From Anaeramoeba flamelloides (lineage: Eukaryota; Metamonada; Anaeramoebidae), in assembly GCA_027625915.1 (NCBI GenBank), contig JANTQA010000033.1, forward strand, positions 10,168,001-10,232,000: a DNA stretch of 64,000 nt. The letters are read 5' to 3'. The notes below the pieces were generated by a model. The model was not told the origin of the DNA. It saw only the letters and a program-made list of their open reading frames with translations, and did no database searches. Shown here in pieces: positions 32,436 to 45,867 of this stretch (its first letter is position 1; each line of letters opens with the position of its first letter). A program made the position numbers and the translations under genes.

Positions 32436-34514
32436 AGAAAAAAAATAATAAAAATTTGAAAAAGTAAAAAAAAAATGGCAAAATTAGAAAAAATGGTTCT
32501 GATCCAAAAATTTGAAAATCTTTTTTTGATAAGAATATTGAAATAACCCCATAAACAATTTCTATTAAACATTTTAAAGTGAGTCAAATTTTTTGAAATC
32601 TAAGTTATTTTATTTCTTGAATTTTTTTTTTATTATTATATTCATTGTTTAATTTTATCTATTAAATGATTCTAACCGATATTGAAGAGGTTAAAGAAGT
32701 AACGAAAATTAATCCATTGCAAACAATTTACTTATTCACTTTTTTTATTTTTTTTTTTTGGAGTTTTGAAATTAAAGATAGTAATACCTAAACAATATAT
32801 TCTGACTCAACCCAGAGTTAAACTAACTTTTGAGCTTGATTTTGGAATTATTGGAAATTGGTTTTAAATTTGAATTGTTTTTGTTTCACAATTTAATCAA
32901 ATTAAACGATTTTGTTAGCTGAAAATAAAAAAAAAGACAAAATTAAATTGTTAAATATTTATTTTGAAAAAATTGAAAATTATTCCTTCAATAACCAAAT
33001 AATTCTTATTTAAATTTTATTTACAATACCCCAATAAGATGTTTAAATGTGGTTATAAATCAATTGGCTTTTTTTCTTTAATCTCTCATGTATTTCAATC
33101 TTTTTTTTTTTTTCACAGACTCAAATTAAGTAAAAGTGAAAAATCATAATCGCATGTAATTGAAACTAAAATAATTATTTTTTGATTTTCAAATAGATGA
33201 TTTTTAGATATTTAAAAAAAGAAAAAAAAATTCAATTTGAATAATAAATTAAAAAAAATAACTTTTTCGTATCTCATAAAATTAATAAAATTTAATGAAA
33301 AAAATAACAATAAAATTAAATGGAAGTTGGAGAAATTAAAGCTTCATTAAAATGAAATTAATAATAATAATTATAACGAATCGTTGAATTCTATTAGTTG
33401 GGAAGTACAGGAATATTTGATATTTATAATTTTTTTTGTTGTTTTTTATTATTTTAGAAAATTTAAGTTATACATCAAGCTCAACAATTATTAAATTCAG
33501 AACGTTTACTGGCTGTGTAAAAAGATATTATGATGCGAATCAATAAAAATACATCTATTTATAAGTCTTTTATTTTTTAAATATGAACATAAAGAAACAA
33601 TAGAAAGTATTGATTACTGTTAATGGGTGTTTCCTCACTATAAAAAATGATAAATTCTTTTTCTAATACTTTGTACATAAAATTTTAAGAATTATTCATA
33701 ATTGAGTCAAATTAATTCTAGTATCAATCTAAAATATAATAAACTCTTTAAAACATATAAAAAACACCCTATAGAAGATTTAAAAATCATTAAAATAAAA
33801 GAATAAGAATTAAAATTAAAAATTTTAAAAATTGATGTGCCCTTTTATTTGAAATGAGAACTCTCGTTTTGTAAATTGTAAAGGATTAAAAATTATCAAA
33901 TCAAGATACACAGTTGAACAATTCAAATTGGGATTATCCATACATTTCATTGGTAACACTTTACAAGTCAAAATTTTGATCTTTAGACTCTTATTCCAAA
34001 GATAAATCCACAACCCATAAGGTTATTTTGTTGGAATTTTTTTTATCTTTAATTTCCTTTTGTATTTGTTCCCTTTTCTTTATTCCATGTACCAATCCAA
34101 TAATGGACTTTCTGAATTCCTATATCTAGCTCATTCAAAATCAAATTTAAACTGTTTACATTTTTATACTGAATGATTGTTTCCAAATTGGTTTCTTCTT
34201 ATCTTTTTTTCATTTTCCAACTGTTCAATGTCCCTAAATCAAAAAAAAAAAAAAAAAATGAAAAAAAGAATAATTAAAATGAGAATCATCAATAAGCAAT
34301 TATCTTATCAAGAATTAAACTCAATAGTATTGATGATTTAAGAGGTGTAACATTTTGTTGGGAAGGGGGTTTATATTGAGTTTTCTTAATAAATTTCTAA
34401 GAATGAAACTATCATTAAATAATTTTAAACTAAGATAGTTTGTAATTATTTTTAATTCATTAATAATCAGGAAATCTATGATTTAACGCTTAAGTGTCGT
34501 AATAAAAATTCAAG
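32436..34514. other. AT-rich spacer
   Basis: No gene called except the decayed fragment at 33825-34233. Many A/T homopolymers; no inverted repeats of note. Confidence 0.4.
33825..34233 (-). pseudogene. disrupted host-gene-like fragment with a VHYWIG motif
   Basis: Begins just after a very good acceptor on the minus strand (T18 tract then GATTTAG). The reading is DIEQLENEKK, then after a one-base shift in an A-run ETNLETIIQYKNVNSLNL, ILNELDIGIQKVHYWIGTW, NKEKGTNTKGN and a stop; a third frame continues with WNKSLKIKILTCKVLPMKC to 33825. ILxxxD...VHYWIG recalls the core of gelsolin-type repeats, where (D)IHYWIG is conserved, but nothing after it confirms this. At least two disruptions, so a pseudogene or an error-bearing exon. 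Confidence 0.4.
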
Positions 34515-35218
34515 TAAACTGTTTATCAGTCAAATGGGGCCCAGTTATAATGGGTGAAATACATGTGCTTAAAGGGTTTGCATAGATATTAGAAGAAAAA
34601 ATTTATTTTTGAAATTTGAAAAAATGAAATCATTTTTTCAGATTTTTGCATATTTTTTTTTGATTGTTTTTGATTTTTTTTTGAAACCTAATTCAGTTGT
34701 AAAAAATTTTTTATTACAAGATAAAAAGTTACTTTATAAAAACGTGTTATTTTACAGTTATTGAAACAATGAAAATGATTGTTGAGAAATCATATTGATT
34801 TCTCTTGCAATTCTATTCGATCTTTGATATTGGTATTTGTATAATAAATGAAAAATTTTCCAAATCATTTTCATTTCCTTTTTCAAATAGAGATCACAAA
34901 TAAGAACACATTTCGTTTGGGGACTTGATTTCTAAAAGAAAAGTATGGAAAATGAGTGAAAAATGTTTCGTATTTATTATTCAAATGCCAGTAGAAGATC
35001 AAAACGAACATTGTTGTTTATCTCAATTTGTCCCTATGAATTCGAGTTTTTCAATTTTTATGAAAATTGGTTGATTAATTGGTTTTCTTTCATACATATA
35101 TCAACAATTCTTTGATTTGTATTATTCTTTTTATATCTTATTTGATCTTCAAAGTTCAATTATTTAAAATAATTGATATTTGAAAAAAAGTTGGGCCTTT
35201 TGACTGAAACAGAGTTTA
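34515..35218 (+). mobile_element. family B TIR MITE, copy 2 (704 bp)
   Basis: The left end TAAACTGTTTATCAGTCAAA plus TGGGGCCC and right end GGGCCTTTTGACTGAAACAG plus AGTTTA are clear inverted repeats of about 27 bp. Internal landmarks match the copies at 28120 and 58186. Both termini keep a TA, compatible with a TA target as in Tc1/mariner, though the duplication is not clean. Noncoding. Confidence 0.75.
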
Positions 35219-36400
35219 TAACCATCATGTGTAATTTTTACACCCCTTCTCAAAAAAAAAAATAAAAATAAGTCTTTTTGATATGGTTGTGCTCAATGAT
35301 AATATCAAATATAAATCTGAAAATAATGTAAGTCTTTGTTAATTTTTCAAATTTTTTTACGAAAGGTTAGAAAAAAGAATTTTGTTTGGATTAAATGCTA
35401 AAAAACTTTTTAAAATTGGTTTTATATTAAATATCCTTTCTTAAGAATTATTTTATAACTTGAACTAAATGGTTTACTATAATGAAACTGGAATAATAAT
35501 TCTTTTGGATTTTTTTTATTTATTGAAATTATTCAATTTATTTTCTAATATACTGTTATTGCCCAATTTATAAAAGAAAATTTTTATTTCAATTTCGAAA
35601 ATGTATATTAATTATTAAAGTTAATTCCAAATTAATTGAGTGAAAATTTTATCTCAGGGGCCAATAAGGTTATTTAATTAAATATCTAAAAATATCATTT
35701 CTAAACAATGTTGTTAAATATTTTAGGGGTTTTCATTCAATCTATAAAATAAAAAAATATTTTGAGAATTTGAACTAAAAATTTTCGTTTTTTTCAATAT
35801 GAAAATAATAGTATTGATACTCTTGAATTAAACTTTATGGTCGTTGGAAATAATTTGAATATACTAAGTCATAATCAATTTGTGATTGACAAATTGTTTG
35901 AAAATTAATTTCAAATTCGATAAGGTAAAATTACAAATTTGGAGAACTAATTATTTCCAAAAAAAAAATTTTTTCCGATTGTACAAGATTTTCTTGTTCA
36001 ACATTCTTTAGAGTCAACTGATTACTTATTAGTTCTAAAATTAATATTTACCAACGATAAAATACTGATAGTCCTTAAATTCTATTAATTTAAACTAATA
36101 CCTTCAATTTATAAGAAATAAATTATACAAAATTTCCTACACCTTTCAGAAATTGTTTAAGAGATCGAAAAAAAATTAAACTCCTTCAAAAAATTAATTG
36201 GGTTTGTAAAGCTTTCTATTTTTGGATGATAACAAAAAGGTTTCAGGATTCTTTTTTTTTATAAACCAAAGGAAAATTTTCATAATTTTGTTTTTAATAA
36301 TTAAATGTGTGTTAAGTTTACTATCAAATTGGAATTTTCAATTACCTTTTTCTTCAATAAGTGCTTGTAAATAATTTTAAGGTTTTTATTTTTTACTCAA
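35219..36400. other. upstream spacer of the RCC1-BTB gene
   Basis: A/T-rich. No frame, repeat or RNA gene recognised. Confidence 0.4.
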
Positions 36401-39400
36401 ATGATTAATCAACAACTAATTGTTTGTGGAAATAATGAAAATGGACAACTGTTTTTACCTCAAAAGTCTTATCCAAAAGTGAGTAAAACAACCCTTCAAT
36501 TCACTTCCACAGATTTTATTCGAATAATTTCACCTGCCTACACAAAGACTCTAACAGTTGTTGGACGATCCACAATCAAAGTATTTGGATCTCAAATCAA
36601 AAAGATTTACCTTGCCAACGAACAAATTATATCGGTACGTTCTGGAAAAGATCATTGGTTAATATTGTGCTCCTCTGGAAATGTTTATGGTTTGGGAAGA
36701 TCGCCAATTGGACAACTGGGAATAATCAAAAATTTAATTTTTGATGATGCCTACCAAATCCCTTTTTTTGAAGAAAATGATCTTAGAGTTACACAAATTG
36801 AAGCATCAACAAATTCTTCATATTTTCTAGACTCAAACGGTAATATGTATTCAACTGGAAGTAACCAAAAGGGTAAAAACTTTCCTTCAAACATTCATTT
36901 TTTAAGTAAACAAAGGGTGTTTTTTGCATCCAGTAAATTTAATAAAAAATTGGTTCTTCTCACGACAAGAATAGCACAAAAATTGAAGTCACTGTTTTTT
37001 CCTAGACAACAATTTTGTTTTTGTAAAATTGTTCCAAATTTTGAAAGGAAATTACAAGATCACAATTCCACAATTATCAATTTAAAAGTTTTTCCAAGTC
37101 AAACTTTTAAAAACATGTAATTTAAACAACTTTCCAATTTTTGGTTTTCATCAAAAGAATTTCAGGTTATTTAAAGGTAAACAAATATTTTTCTTTTAGA
37201 TAACTTTCAAAAATTTCAATTAAATTCCAATTGTTTTCTTGGGTATATTATTAAATTTCAAAATTGGTCAAATTGAAACTTTTTGATATTTTTGAAGATT
37301 TTATTGATTATTATCATTGGTATGAAAGTTTTTAATGTTTTTTAAAGTTGTGGGGGGGGAAATCACAATGATTATTTTGCGATTGGTTGTATTTTATTAC
37401 TAAATTGTAGAAAAACCAAAATTTTGAAATCATCAATAATAAATATTTTTAAAAATTTGTTCGAAATACAATTTTAACTACCAAAGTTAAGTGTAAATTT
37501 TTTTCCCCTTAAAACAAGTTGCAAAAGTCTAATTGGTCAGTTAATAATTTTTTTTTCAAAATCCTTGCCAAAATTTTCTAGTATACGTTTCAAACACCAA
37601 AAAACTACTCTAGCATACTCTAACCTATACTAAAACACCTTAAAATACCCTAACCTACCCGTAAAGATGTTTTTAAATACCTAGAGTTAATATATTTAAA
37701 TGTCTTTAACTTTTTTGAAAAAAATGAGAATTTGACCAATTTTGAAATTTAATAATTTTCCCGTTTTCTTTTGTTAATTATTATTTTTTACCCTTTTTTG
37801 GCTGATAAAAGTTTGTATCAAGTATTTGAAATTTGAAAAAATATCAAAGAATAAAAGGGACTGAAATCTTGCAGACTGTCAGTCTGCAAGTTCGAAAAAG
37901 ATTTGAAAGTATTTGTATGGGTTGTGCTATTCTTGTCGTGCTGAAACAAATCAAAAATTCAAATGCAAGAGGTTTGAACGAAAAAAAACAAAAAAAAAAT
38001 ACAGAAAAAGAAAAATCAAAGTTAGTGGTGTAAAGACATTTTGATCCAATCAGAATTTGAAAGATGGTCTTTAAATAATGTATGGGAAAAAATTTCCACT
38101 TTAATTCCCTATTTTTCCCTTACAAATTGAGTTTTCACAGAAATAAGTTATTATTTGTGAGCTCTATTTGTTTTTTTGGTTCTTTTTATAATATTATATG
38201 GATATTAGGTGATCTAAGGATGAGCTATGTCCATAAATGAAAGTATTTAAGGGGAATTGAAAAAAAGATAATTAAGGGCCGGGTCTTTACGGGGAAATTT
38301 TTTTTTCTGAAATGGAAAAAAACTTTTTAGTAATATATAATAAGGTACTAACACCAATCAAAAACCAACCAACCTATGATGTACGATCGAACTCCAAAAA
38401 TCAACAACTAAAGATGTGGACATTTTTAGAAAAAATTTCCAAAGAGAGACACTCAATTTCCAATTAGAATGGTTTGAATATACAATTTTGAAAACAACTA
38501 TGTTAGTTTTGAAGTGTCGTTCTTTGGCGCTTTTTGAGATCTCGAAGATTTTTTTCTTCATTTTTTGGGTTTTTCAAATGAGTTATTTTTATTGTAAGAA
38601 ATATTACTTAATCCTTACTTTGTCGAATTTAGAGAGTTACAAAATAACCACAAATTAGATTAAATTGAATTAAATTGATTCCAAACTTCAAGAAAGCAAT
38701 TTGTTTTAAATTAAAGAAATTTATCGATTTGGAATTTTAAAAATAGAAACAGATGAATTTTTTTTTTTAAATTTTAATTTTTTGAAATTGAGAACTCTTT
38801 CGAACTTTTTTTTTTTTTCGTGAATTGAATTTATTAATAATGATATCCAAATAAACTTTTTATATTTGTTTTTTGAATTTTATCAATGAAGATCCTCTCA
38901 ATTTTTTTTTTTGTTATTTGATTTTTTTCTAACGAGATCCTCTAATATTTTTTATTTGTTATTTGAATTTTGTCAATCAAAACAAATGCAATTCCATAAT
39001 ATCTTTTTCAGGTTTATAGTCACTTCATGAGTATGGAGCAAATTCACAGTAAATGACTAGACCCTTAACTGAAATTTTTTCCCATTTTAATTTCAAAAAA
39101 CAATATGTATTTAAGGGATTAGCAACACCATAACAATAACTGAAATTGAAATATGTGATAGTTTATTGAAAATTATATTATTACTCTTAAGTTCTAGATT
39201 CCCAAAAATTTAAAAAAAAAAAAATATAAACTTTAATTTTACTAATACCAACAATTAAAATTTCAGAGAAATTATTCTTTAAAAAAAAAAAATATTAAAT
39301 TTAAAGACATTTATACAATTTTTTTAGGAGCTAATTTTTTGAGATATAAGACTAAACCCTTTCACATTGTATTTTCCGATTATATTTATATAAATATTTA

Positions 39401-42400
39401 GTAATTATTTGATTATAACCAGATAGGCAAATATTCCCTCAATCTAAATATTCTTAAAATATCAAAAAATAATTATTTTTTTTCTTCAAAATTCTATTTT
39501 AAAAAAGAGAATTTCAGGTTTTATTAGCATTCCTTATATAAATTTTTATTTGTCAGTGTCAAGATTTTAAAAAAGTAATTAATTTTATTTGGTAATATTC
39601 TTTTAATATTATTAAATAATTTTATGTTAATTAATTAAATTCTTTTGTTTTACCATTACTTGAAATGTTTTAGTGACTTATTTATTATTAAAATAAAAAA
39701 TAAACCACTTTTTGTTTTTATCTTACATAAGTGTCATAATATTTTCTAGATAATTCTTTTGAATTTTAATAAATACAAATAAAACCTTATTTTGGAAGTA
39801 TTAAACTAGGAATTATTTAAACGTTTTTTTACTATTTCCTCAAATTCAACAAATCAATTTTTAAAAATATATCAGAACAATAAAATCAAAAAATAAATTT
39901 TTCTATTCCCTTTCCAATCTTTAAAATACATTATCAAACAAAATTTGAAAAATACCTATTGAATTCATAACAATTATTCGTTTCCAAGTAAAAGATTAAT
40001 TTAGCATTTTTATTTGAATTTCTAATCATTTTTAATAAAAAAAAAAATACATTTACATGGGATTGTAAGATTCTATTAGATAAGATTTAAATTACAAATC
40101 ATGATATTGGTCATCATATTAGTGTTAAAAAATAATTCGAATTTCAAACTTTGCAACTTTTCAAGTTATTTTTACATATATTAGTTTTAGAAAAATAATA
40201 ATTTAGTCATACAAAGATTCTTCAAAGAAATAATTAATTTTGAAAAATAAACTTTAAGAAACAAATTAAACAAGTGATCAGATCAAAAGATATTTTTCTT
40301 GTGGTTTTATACCTGGTTGGTGGGTTGATTAGACATTTAAATCGACAATACTTATCATTTTAGGAATAATCCTTGTATCCCAACTTATTATCAGATTGTA
40401 TTTAATTATAATACAAATATCCAGGATGATAGAAACTATCAAGTATATTCAATATTTTTAATTCTCTTTAATTAAAAAAATTACACGACTTAATTAGTTT
40501 TTAAAAACCTCAGTTGGAATTCAAAATATTCAACAAAAGGGCTTAATATAAAATGAACGATCTTAAGATTGTTCCTTTCTCTTTTTTTTTTTTTTTATTG
40601 ATTAAAGTACATATTTTTCTTTTCAAATTTTAGAGTAAGTTAAATTAAAATAATAGTCTTATACCAGAAGTCAACACTTTCACTTTTTTTTTTTAATCAA
40701 TAATTGGATCTATAAATTTTCTTGTTTATTTAGTTGTGGTTTTGTTTGATTTTGAATATTTAAAGTGCTTGGTTTAAAAATCATTTATTAGATTTTTTTT
40801 CCAACAAATATTAAAATTTTAGAATAGAATGTTGAGCTAAGAATAAAAGTTACACCATTTAACATTTCTCAAAGTAGATTAAACAAATCAACTTAACATT
40901 CTAATGTATCATTTAATTTTATTTGTTAAATAAAAATTTATAAATCGTTTAACAAAAAGTAATTTAAATACTAAAAAGCAACTATACACTTCCAAAGTAA
41001 AAAAAATTTGTTTTCTAAAATTCTTTCAAATTATTAAAAAGTGAAAATTTGACTTTCTGGTGGCTACTCCTCTTCAAGGTTTATTATTCTCTCTATTTTA
41101 TTGTTTTTTAGGATTTCTGTTATTTTTTCCAAATTGGTTTTTTCCTAATAAAATTATATTTTTTAAGGTTCTAGTCACTTAATCCGTTCCTCCCCCCATA
41201 CACACGGACTGGTTTACCTCTCAAAATTCTATTGTTAAATTGAATTTCTTTTGTTTGGCAACAATTTAAAAAACAAAAAAAAAAAAAATCAAAGGATCTT
41301 GGCAACAAAAATTCAATAAATCAAAACAAAAAATCCACACTTTCTAAATGACAAAAAATGCAATTAACAGAAAAAACAAATTCATAGAATCTGATTACAA
41401 CAAAAAAATTGATAGAATCTAAACAACAAAAAATTCAGATTTAGTGTCACAGTTTATCAGGATTTTAATTACAAAAAATTCAAAGAAAAAAAAAATCAAG
41501 GATCTTTATTACCAAAATATTTTTATAACAAAAAAACTATAAAAGTATCAATAATTGAAAATAATAAAAAATAAAAAAAAAAGCTAAAATTCCAAAAAAA
41601 AAAAAAAAACAGTTTCAAAAAACAAAAATTCAAATTTTGAAAAAAAAATTAATTTTTTCTGTTTTATATTTTCAAATGCTTAAATTTCAACCAATTTATA
41701 ATAAATTGTTTCCTTCCATTGTATGACCTAGTATATTCAGTTAATCCGATTTGTGATTATTTTGTAACCTTATATACATTTGACAAAGTAAGGTTTTATT
41801 CATATTCTTTCGAAAAAAATAACTTCATTGTAAAATGAAAAAAAAAAAAAAAATCTATTCGAGATCTCAAAAAGAGACAAAGAGAAAAACTTGGAAACAA
41901 ACATAGTTTTCTTCAAAATTATAATTATATCCATTTAAATTGGAAATTGTGTGATCTTCTTTGGCGCTTTTTTTCTGGATATATCCTCCATCATCTTTGT
42001 TTATTATTTGAACTTTGTGGGTACACCAATTTTCGGTTAGTTTTTAATTGGTATTAGACACTTATGAATATTGAGAATTTTAGTAAAATGAAGACATTTG
42101 TATATTTTCAGAATTTGTTGGCAATTTTTTCTACACAATTGAATTCAAATAGAAGACTTTTTAAAGGAATAAGTCTACTTTTCGTTTCTTATAACTTGTT
42201 TTTAATCTTGATTCAAAGTGGCTGATATTAGCAAATGTATTCTATTTTTAAAATTCCAAAAAAATGTATGATCATTGTGGAAATCGGGCCTTGTTCAAAG
42301 TGTGATAAAGTAAAACCACCATCCTAAAAAAGATGCAGGGGATCTACAAATGTCTACGATTATTACTCTTTGCCAATTTTTGGATATTCAAAAGAATGGG

Positions 42401-43895
42401 GTAAAATCTTTGATTTTACTCAATTCTTTTAATTTATAAAAAAAAAAATCCTAACAGCATAAAGACATACCTTAAGTACCAGATTTTTAATGAAAAAAAA
42501 ATAATAATTAAGATTTTAAAACACAATTAATTTTGATCCTTCAACTTTAAATTTAAAAAACTCTTTTATTGCAATATGAAAAATTAAAATTTTGATAATA
42601 ATAGTACCAGAATAGATTAATAAAATTTTTTACGACAAAAAAATCAAAAATGAAAAATAAAAAAAAAAACAATAAAAATAAAAATACAAAAATAAAAAGG
42701 ACAATTAGCAACTGGAAATAGAAAACCTAAATCTAGCCCTACATTGGTCTCTGAAAATGTCAAAAAAATAAGTTCTGGTGTTTATTCTGATCACATATTT
42801 ATTGTAACTAATGATCGCCATTTTTATTGTTGTGGTGACAATTCAAATGGACAATTAGGATTAGGAGATCTTCGTTCTAGATCATCCTTAACGGAATTAA
42901 AAAGATTCCAAGGTATGGAAGTGGGTCAAATCTGCTGTGGGGGTACATGCACTGCCTTGATACATGATCATAGTGTTTATTCTACTGGGAAATTATCATT
43001 TCATAAAAAGAAAACATCTGGCGATTATTCAGAGTTTGAATTATTAAATGGGTTAGAAACAAAAAGGGTGCAATATATTGCTGCAGGTTCGGTTCACTTC
43101 ATCGCTAAAACTTTTGATAATGAAGTCTATTGCTGGGGTGGCAATGTATGTCAACAAACCAGTTCATCATACCCCAAAAAGTTAGATATAGGCAAGGTAA
43201 CTGAAAAAAACATAATCGATCTTTTTTGTGGGCCATTCCAAACCATTATCAGCATTTCAGATGAAACATCACAAACATCTATTATTTCTGATTTTAATTT
43301 ATTATATGAAAGAAAAGAATTAACAGATTGTGAAATCAAAGGAATTAAGGCCCATTCACTATTATTAAAATTAAGAACAAAAGAAAGTGATCTGCATAAA
43401 ATCAAATTAATTTTAGAGAAATACCAACCAGAAAAGATAAAAAGCTTTTTATATTGGGTATACACAGAACGAATTCAGGACGTCGACTTTTTATCAATGA
43501 TTTTGAAGAAATTTAATCGTAATGTTCATCATAAATACCTCTTAAAGGATCTAATTGAACTCAACAAGCAAGAAGAGACAAAAGATTTTGGTATCATCGT
43601 GGAAAATAAAGTGATCAAAATACATAGATTAGTGTTACAAGCTAGATCAGATATGTTCAGAGGGATGTTTCTAAGTTTACAAGACATTACACAAAACGTA
43701 TCGGATTATACTGGGAAAACAGTCAATGCAATGGAAGTTTTTTTTAAATTCTGCTACACCGACCAAATAGTTGAAAGTGAAATCGACACAGATTCTATCG
43801 AAAGTCTATCAGATGTCACTGAATACTACCAACTTGACCCTAATTCGCATTTTGAAAGAAAACTTAGAAATGTTATTTCTCGAAAAAAGTATTGA
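36401..43895 (+). CDS. RCC1-repeat/BTB protein, two exons joined across a 5.8-kb intron
   Basis: Proposed exons 36401-36872 and 42700-43895, 555 residues. The exon 1 frame (ATG 36401) has RCC1 repeats (NNENGQL, GNVYGLGRSPIGQLG, GNMYSTGSNQK) and could read on to 37120. Joining at CAAAAGG|GTAAAA to AAAAAG|GACAATTAG keeps phase and rebuilds a blade: GSNQKGQLATGNRKPK then SSPTLVSENVKKISSG. Exon 2 continues with CGDNSNGQLGLGDLRSRS and CWGGNVCQ, a degenerate BTB-like part (LTDCEIKGIKAHSLLLKL), and a BTB domain (residues ~453-545: DFGIIVENKVIKIHRLVLQA, MFRGMFLSLQD). RCC1-BTB proteins often act as Cul3 adaptors or GTPase regulators; the role here is inferred. The listed 383-residue frame starts at TTG, so exon 2 needs a partner. 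Alternative: a gene broken by insertion. Confidence 0.7.
37600..37665 (-). repeat. telomere-like TAGGG tract inside the intron
   Basis: CTCTAACCTATACTAAAACA then TACCCTAACCTACCC: the complement of the TAGGGTAGGTTAGGG units seen at 9044-9116. Confidence 0.5.
38276..39064 (+). mobile_element. family A TTAA MITE, copy 2 (789 bp)
   Basis: TTAA at 38272-38275 and 39065-39068. The right end TAAATGACTAGACCC complements the family left end GGGTCTAGTCATTTA; the local left end is slightly altered (GGGCCGGGTCTTTACGG). Longer than copy 3 because the module GATCCTCT...TTGTTATTTGAATTTT near the right end is repeated. Located inside the proposed RCC1-BTB intron. Confidence 0.85.
41169..42070 (-). mobile_element. 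family A TTAA MITE, copy 4, inverted
   Basis: A TTAA (41165-41168) precedes GGTTCTAGTCACTTA, matching the family right terminus. In reverse orientation follow GATTTGTGATTATTTTGTAA, CGAGATCTCAAAAAGAGACA, CCATTTAAATTGGAAATTGT, TTCTTTGGCGC and AATTGGTATTAGACACTTAT. The far end has lost its terminus, and the CAACAAAAATTCAATAAATC module is multiplied. Also inside the proposed intron. Confidence 0.7.
42390..42432. repeat. hairpin (family H core module)
   Basis: TTCAAAAGAATGGGGTAAAA faces TTTTACTCAATTCTTTTAA around a TCTTTGA loop, about 270 bp before the proposed acceptor of the RCC1-BTB intron. Confidence 0.7.
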
Positions 43896-45867
43896 TTTGA
43901 TGGATTTATTTACTCAATAAATGTGAGATTCCTAGTAAAAAAACAATTATTTATAAAAAATTGTTTAAAATAATATCATTTTGTATTTCTATTAATAAAA
44001 ATAAAAATAAAAAGCAGAATAATTAGGGATATTAATCATTTTTTTTTTCTTTCTTTTTTAAAAAAAAAAAAACAAAGGAAGTCCAACAAAAAAATATACC
44101 AATAAATACAAAATGTTCAAATGTAGATACATTTTTTGAATATGTTCTATATATACAACAACCTCTATCACTTGGATGAATTTGAACATTTCCCGAAATG
44201 TTTCAATAAAAATTCCTTTTCAAACTTAATCATTTTACTTATATTTATGTGTCTTGGGTATGTTTTTTAATAAATAATAATATCTTAACGTGAATTAAAT
44301 TTTGTATCCTCTGGTATCTATTGTTGAAATAAATTGAATAAGAAGAAAACTAATAAAATTTAGTTTCAATATTAAAATAAACTATATTTCAAAATTATTG
44401 AAGAATTAAAAATCAAATTGTGAAAATAAATATTTTTATAAATTGAAGTTATCTATTATAATAAAAAAAAATTATATAAAAATATTGAGTTCTATGTACT
44501 AGAGGTATTTGTTTTTCATCGAAAAATAGAATAAAAAAAAAAGTAAAAAAAAATAATTGGGCCATTTATTATGAAATTTAGTTTATTATTTTTTGATTAT
44601 CTTATATTTATTCATCTGGTGATATTTAGAAATAGGGTATATTAGTTGTTTTGTATTATTTTACTTTATTAGAATAAGATTGTCAAAATAAAGTTTAATT
44701 TGAAATTGTTTACAGATCATAATTCAATTTTCAAGAAATAATCTTATTAAGTTGCAGTCGAAAACAGCAATCTCGTAAAAATTTATAATATTTTATTGGT
44801 GATATTCTCTAATTCATTGTTTTTAAGATTTGAAGTATTAAAAAATACTGATTGGCTCAGCGTCCCATAAGAGAACATTTTTTTAAATAAGATCAAATTT
44901 TTTTTCCCATTTTTTTTATGATAAAGAAAATTTTTGAATTCATTTTCTATCTTTTATTTTTATTTTTTTTTTTTACTTGTTATTACTATTTCCTCATTAA
45001 AGTAGCACTATCAAAAGTATTTTATTGTAAGGAAGGTTGATGTCAAGACTTTTTTTATTTATTCTTTTATTTTCTTTCGCGTGACTATTCCTTTGGTTAA
45101 AAAAAACAATGTTTCATTGAAGATTGGAAATTTTTAGTATTTTTAAATTACCAATAGTTTAAATCAGAAAAATTTTGAAACAATTTTAATTTTTTACAAA
45201 TAAATTTTATTTTTATTTTAATTTAAATTTGTAATTTTTTTCAATAAATATATTTTTTGAAGATAATTGGGAATTAAGAATATCCTTGAAAATTAAAAAC
45301 AATTTTTTTTTATTCAAAAAATGATATGTATTGTTATTAAAATATATCTGAATAAGGTGAAATAATTTGTAAAAAAATTTTTTTAAATTTCAAATTATTT
45401 TGCACTTTTTTTTCATATTTTTTTAAAACCAGAAAAAAACTTTTTTAAAACTTTTTAAGAATAAAAAAAAATTAACTTAATAGGTCTGGATTTCATTGAG
45501 AAATATTTGTTAAACTTTTAGTAAATTTTCATTTATAAAATCAAATATTTTTTTAATTAGTTTCTTTGGTTGAGATTTTTATTCAAATATTAATAATAAA
45601 AAAAAAGAAAATAATAAATATTCAACTCAGAATCAAGACATGGCATTTTAAATAAATTTTTTTTTTTTTACCATTTCCAAAATTAACTTAATTTTAAAAA
45701 AAACTAGGTTTTAATTTTTTGATTTCTATCGGAACCAAGTGAATTTAAATTTGAAAAATTAACCCAAAATTAATAAATTGTTCAGAAAAGTTAACATAGG
45801 TATTATAAAAAGCAAAACATGAATTACAAACTAAAATAATTAAGTGTCTCAATCTCAAATATAAAAT
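43896..45867. other. AT-rich spacer
   Basis: 3' region of the RCC1-BTB gene. No frame, inverted repeat or RNA gene recognised. Confidence 0.4.

Noticed and set aside
41170-41240. GC-richer coding-like patch (NRILRGKPVRVYGG on the minus strand)
   Set aside because: It coincides with the terminal region of family A copy 4 and is explained as MITE sequence.
42268-42327. MIIVEIGPCSKCDKVKPPS, a CxxC-containing 19-codon frame in the proposed intron
   Set aside because: Too short to assign; it could be a scrap of a mobile-element zinc motif or chance.
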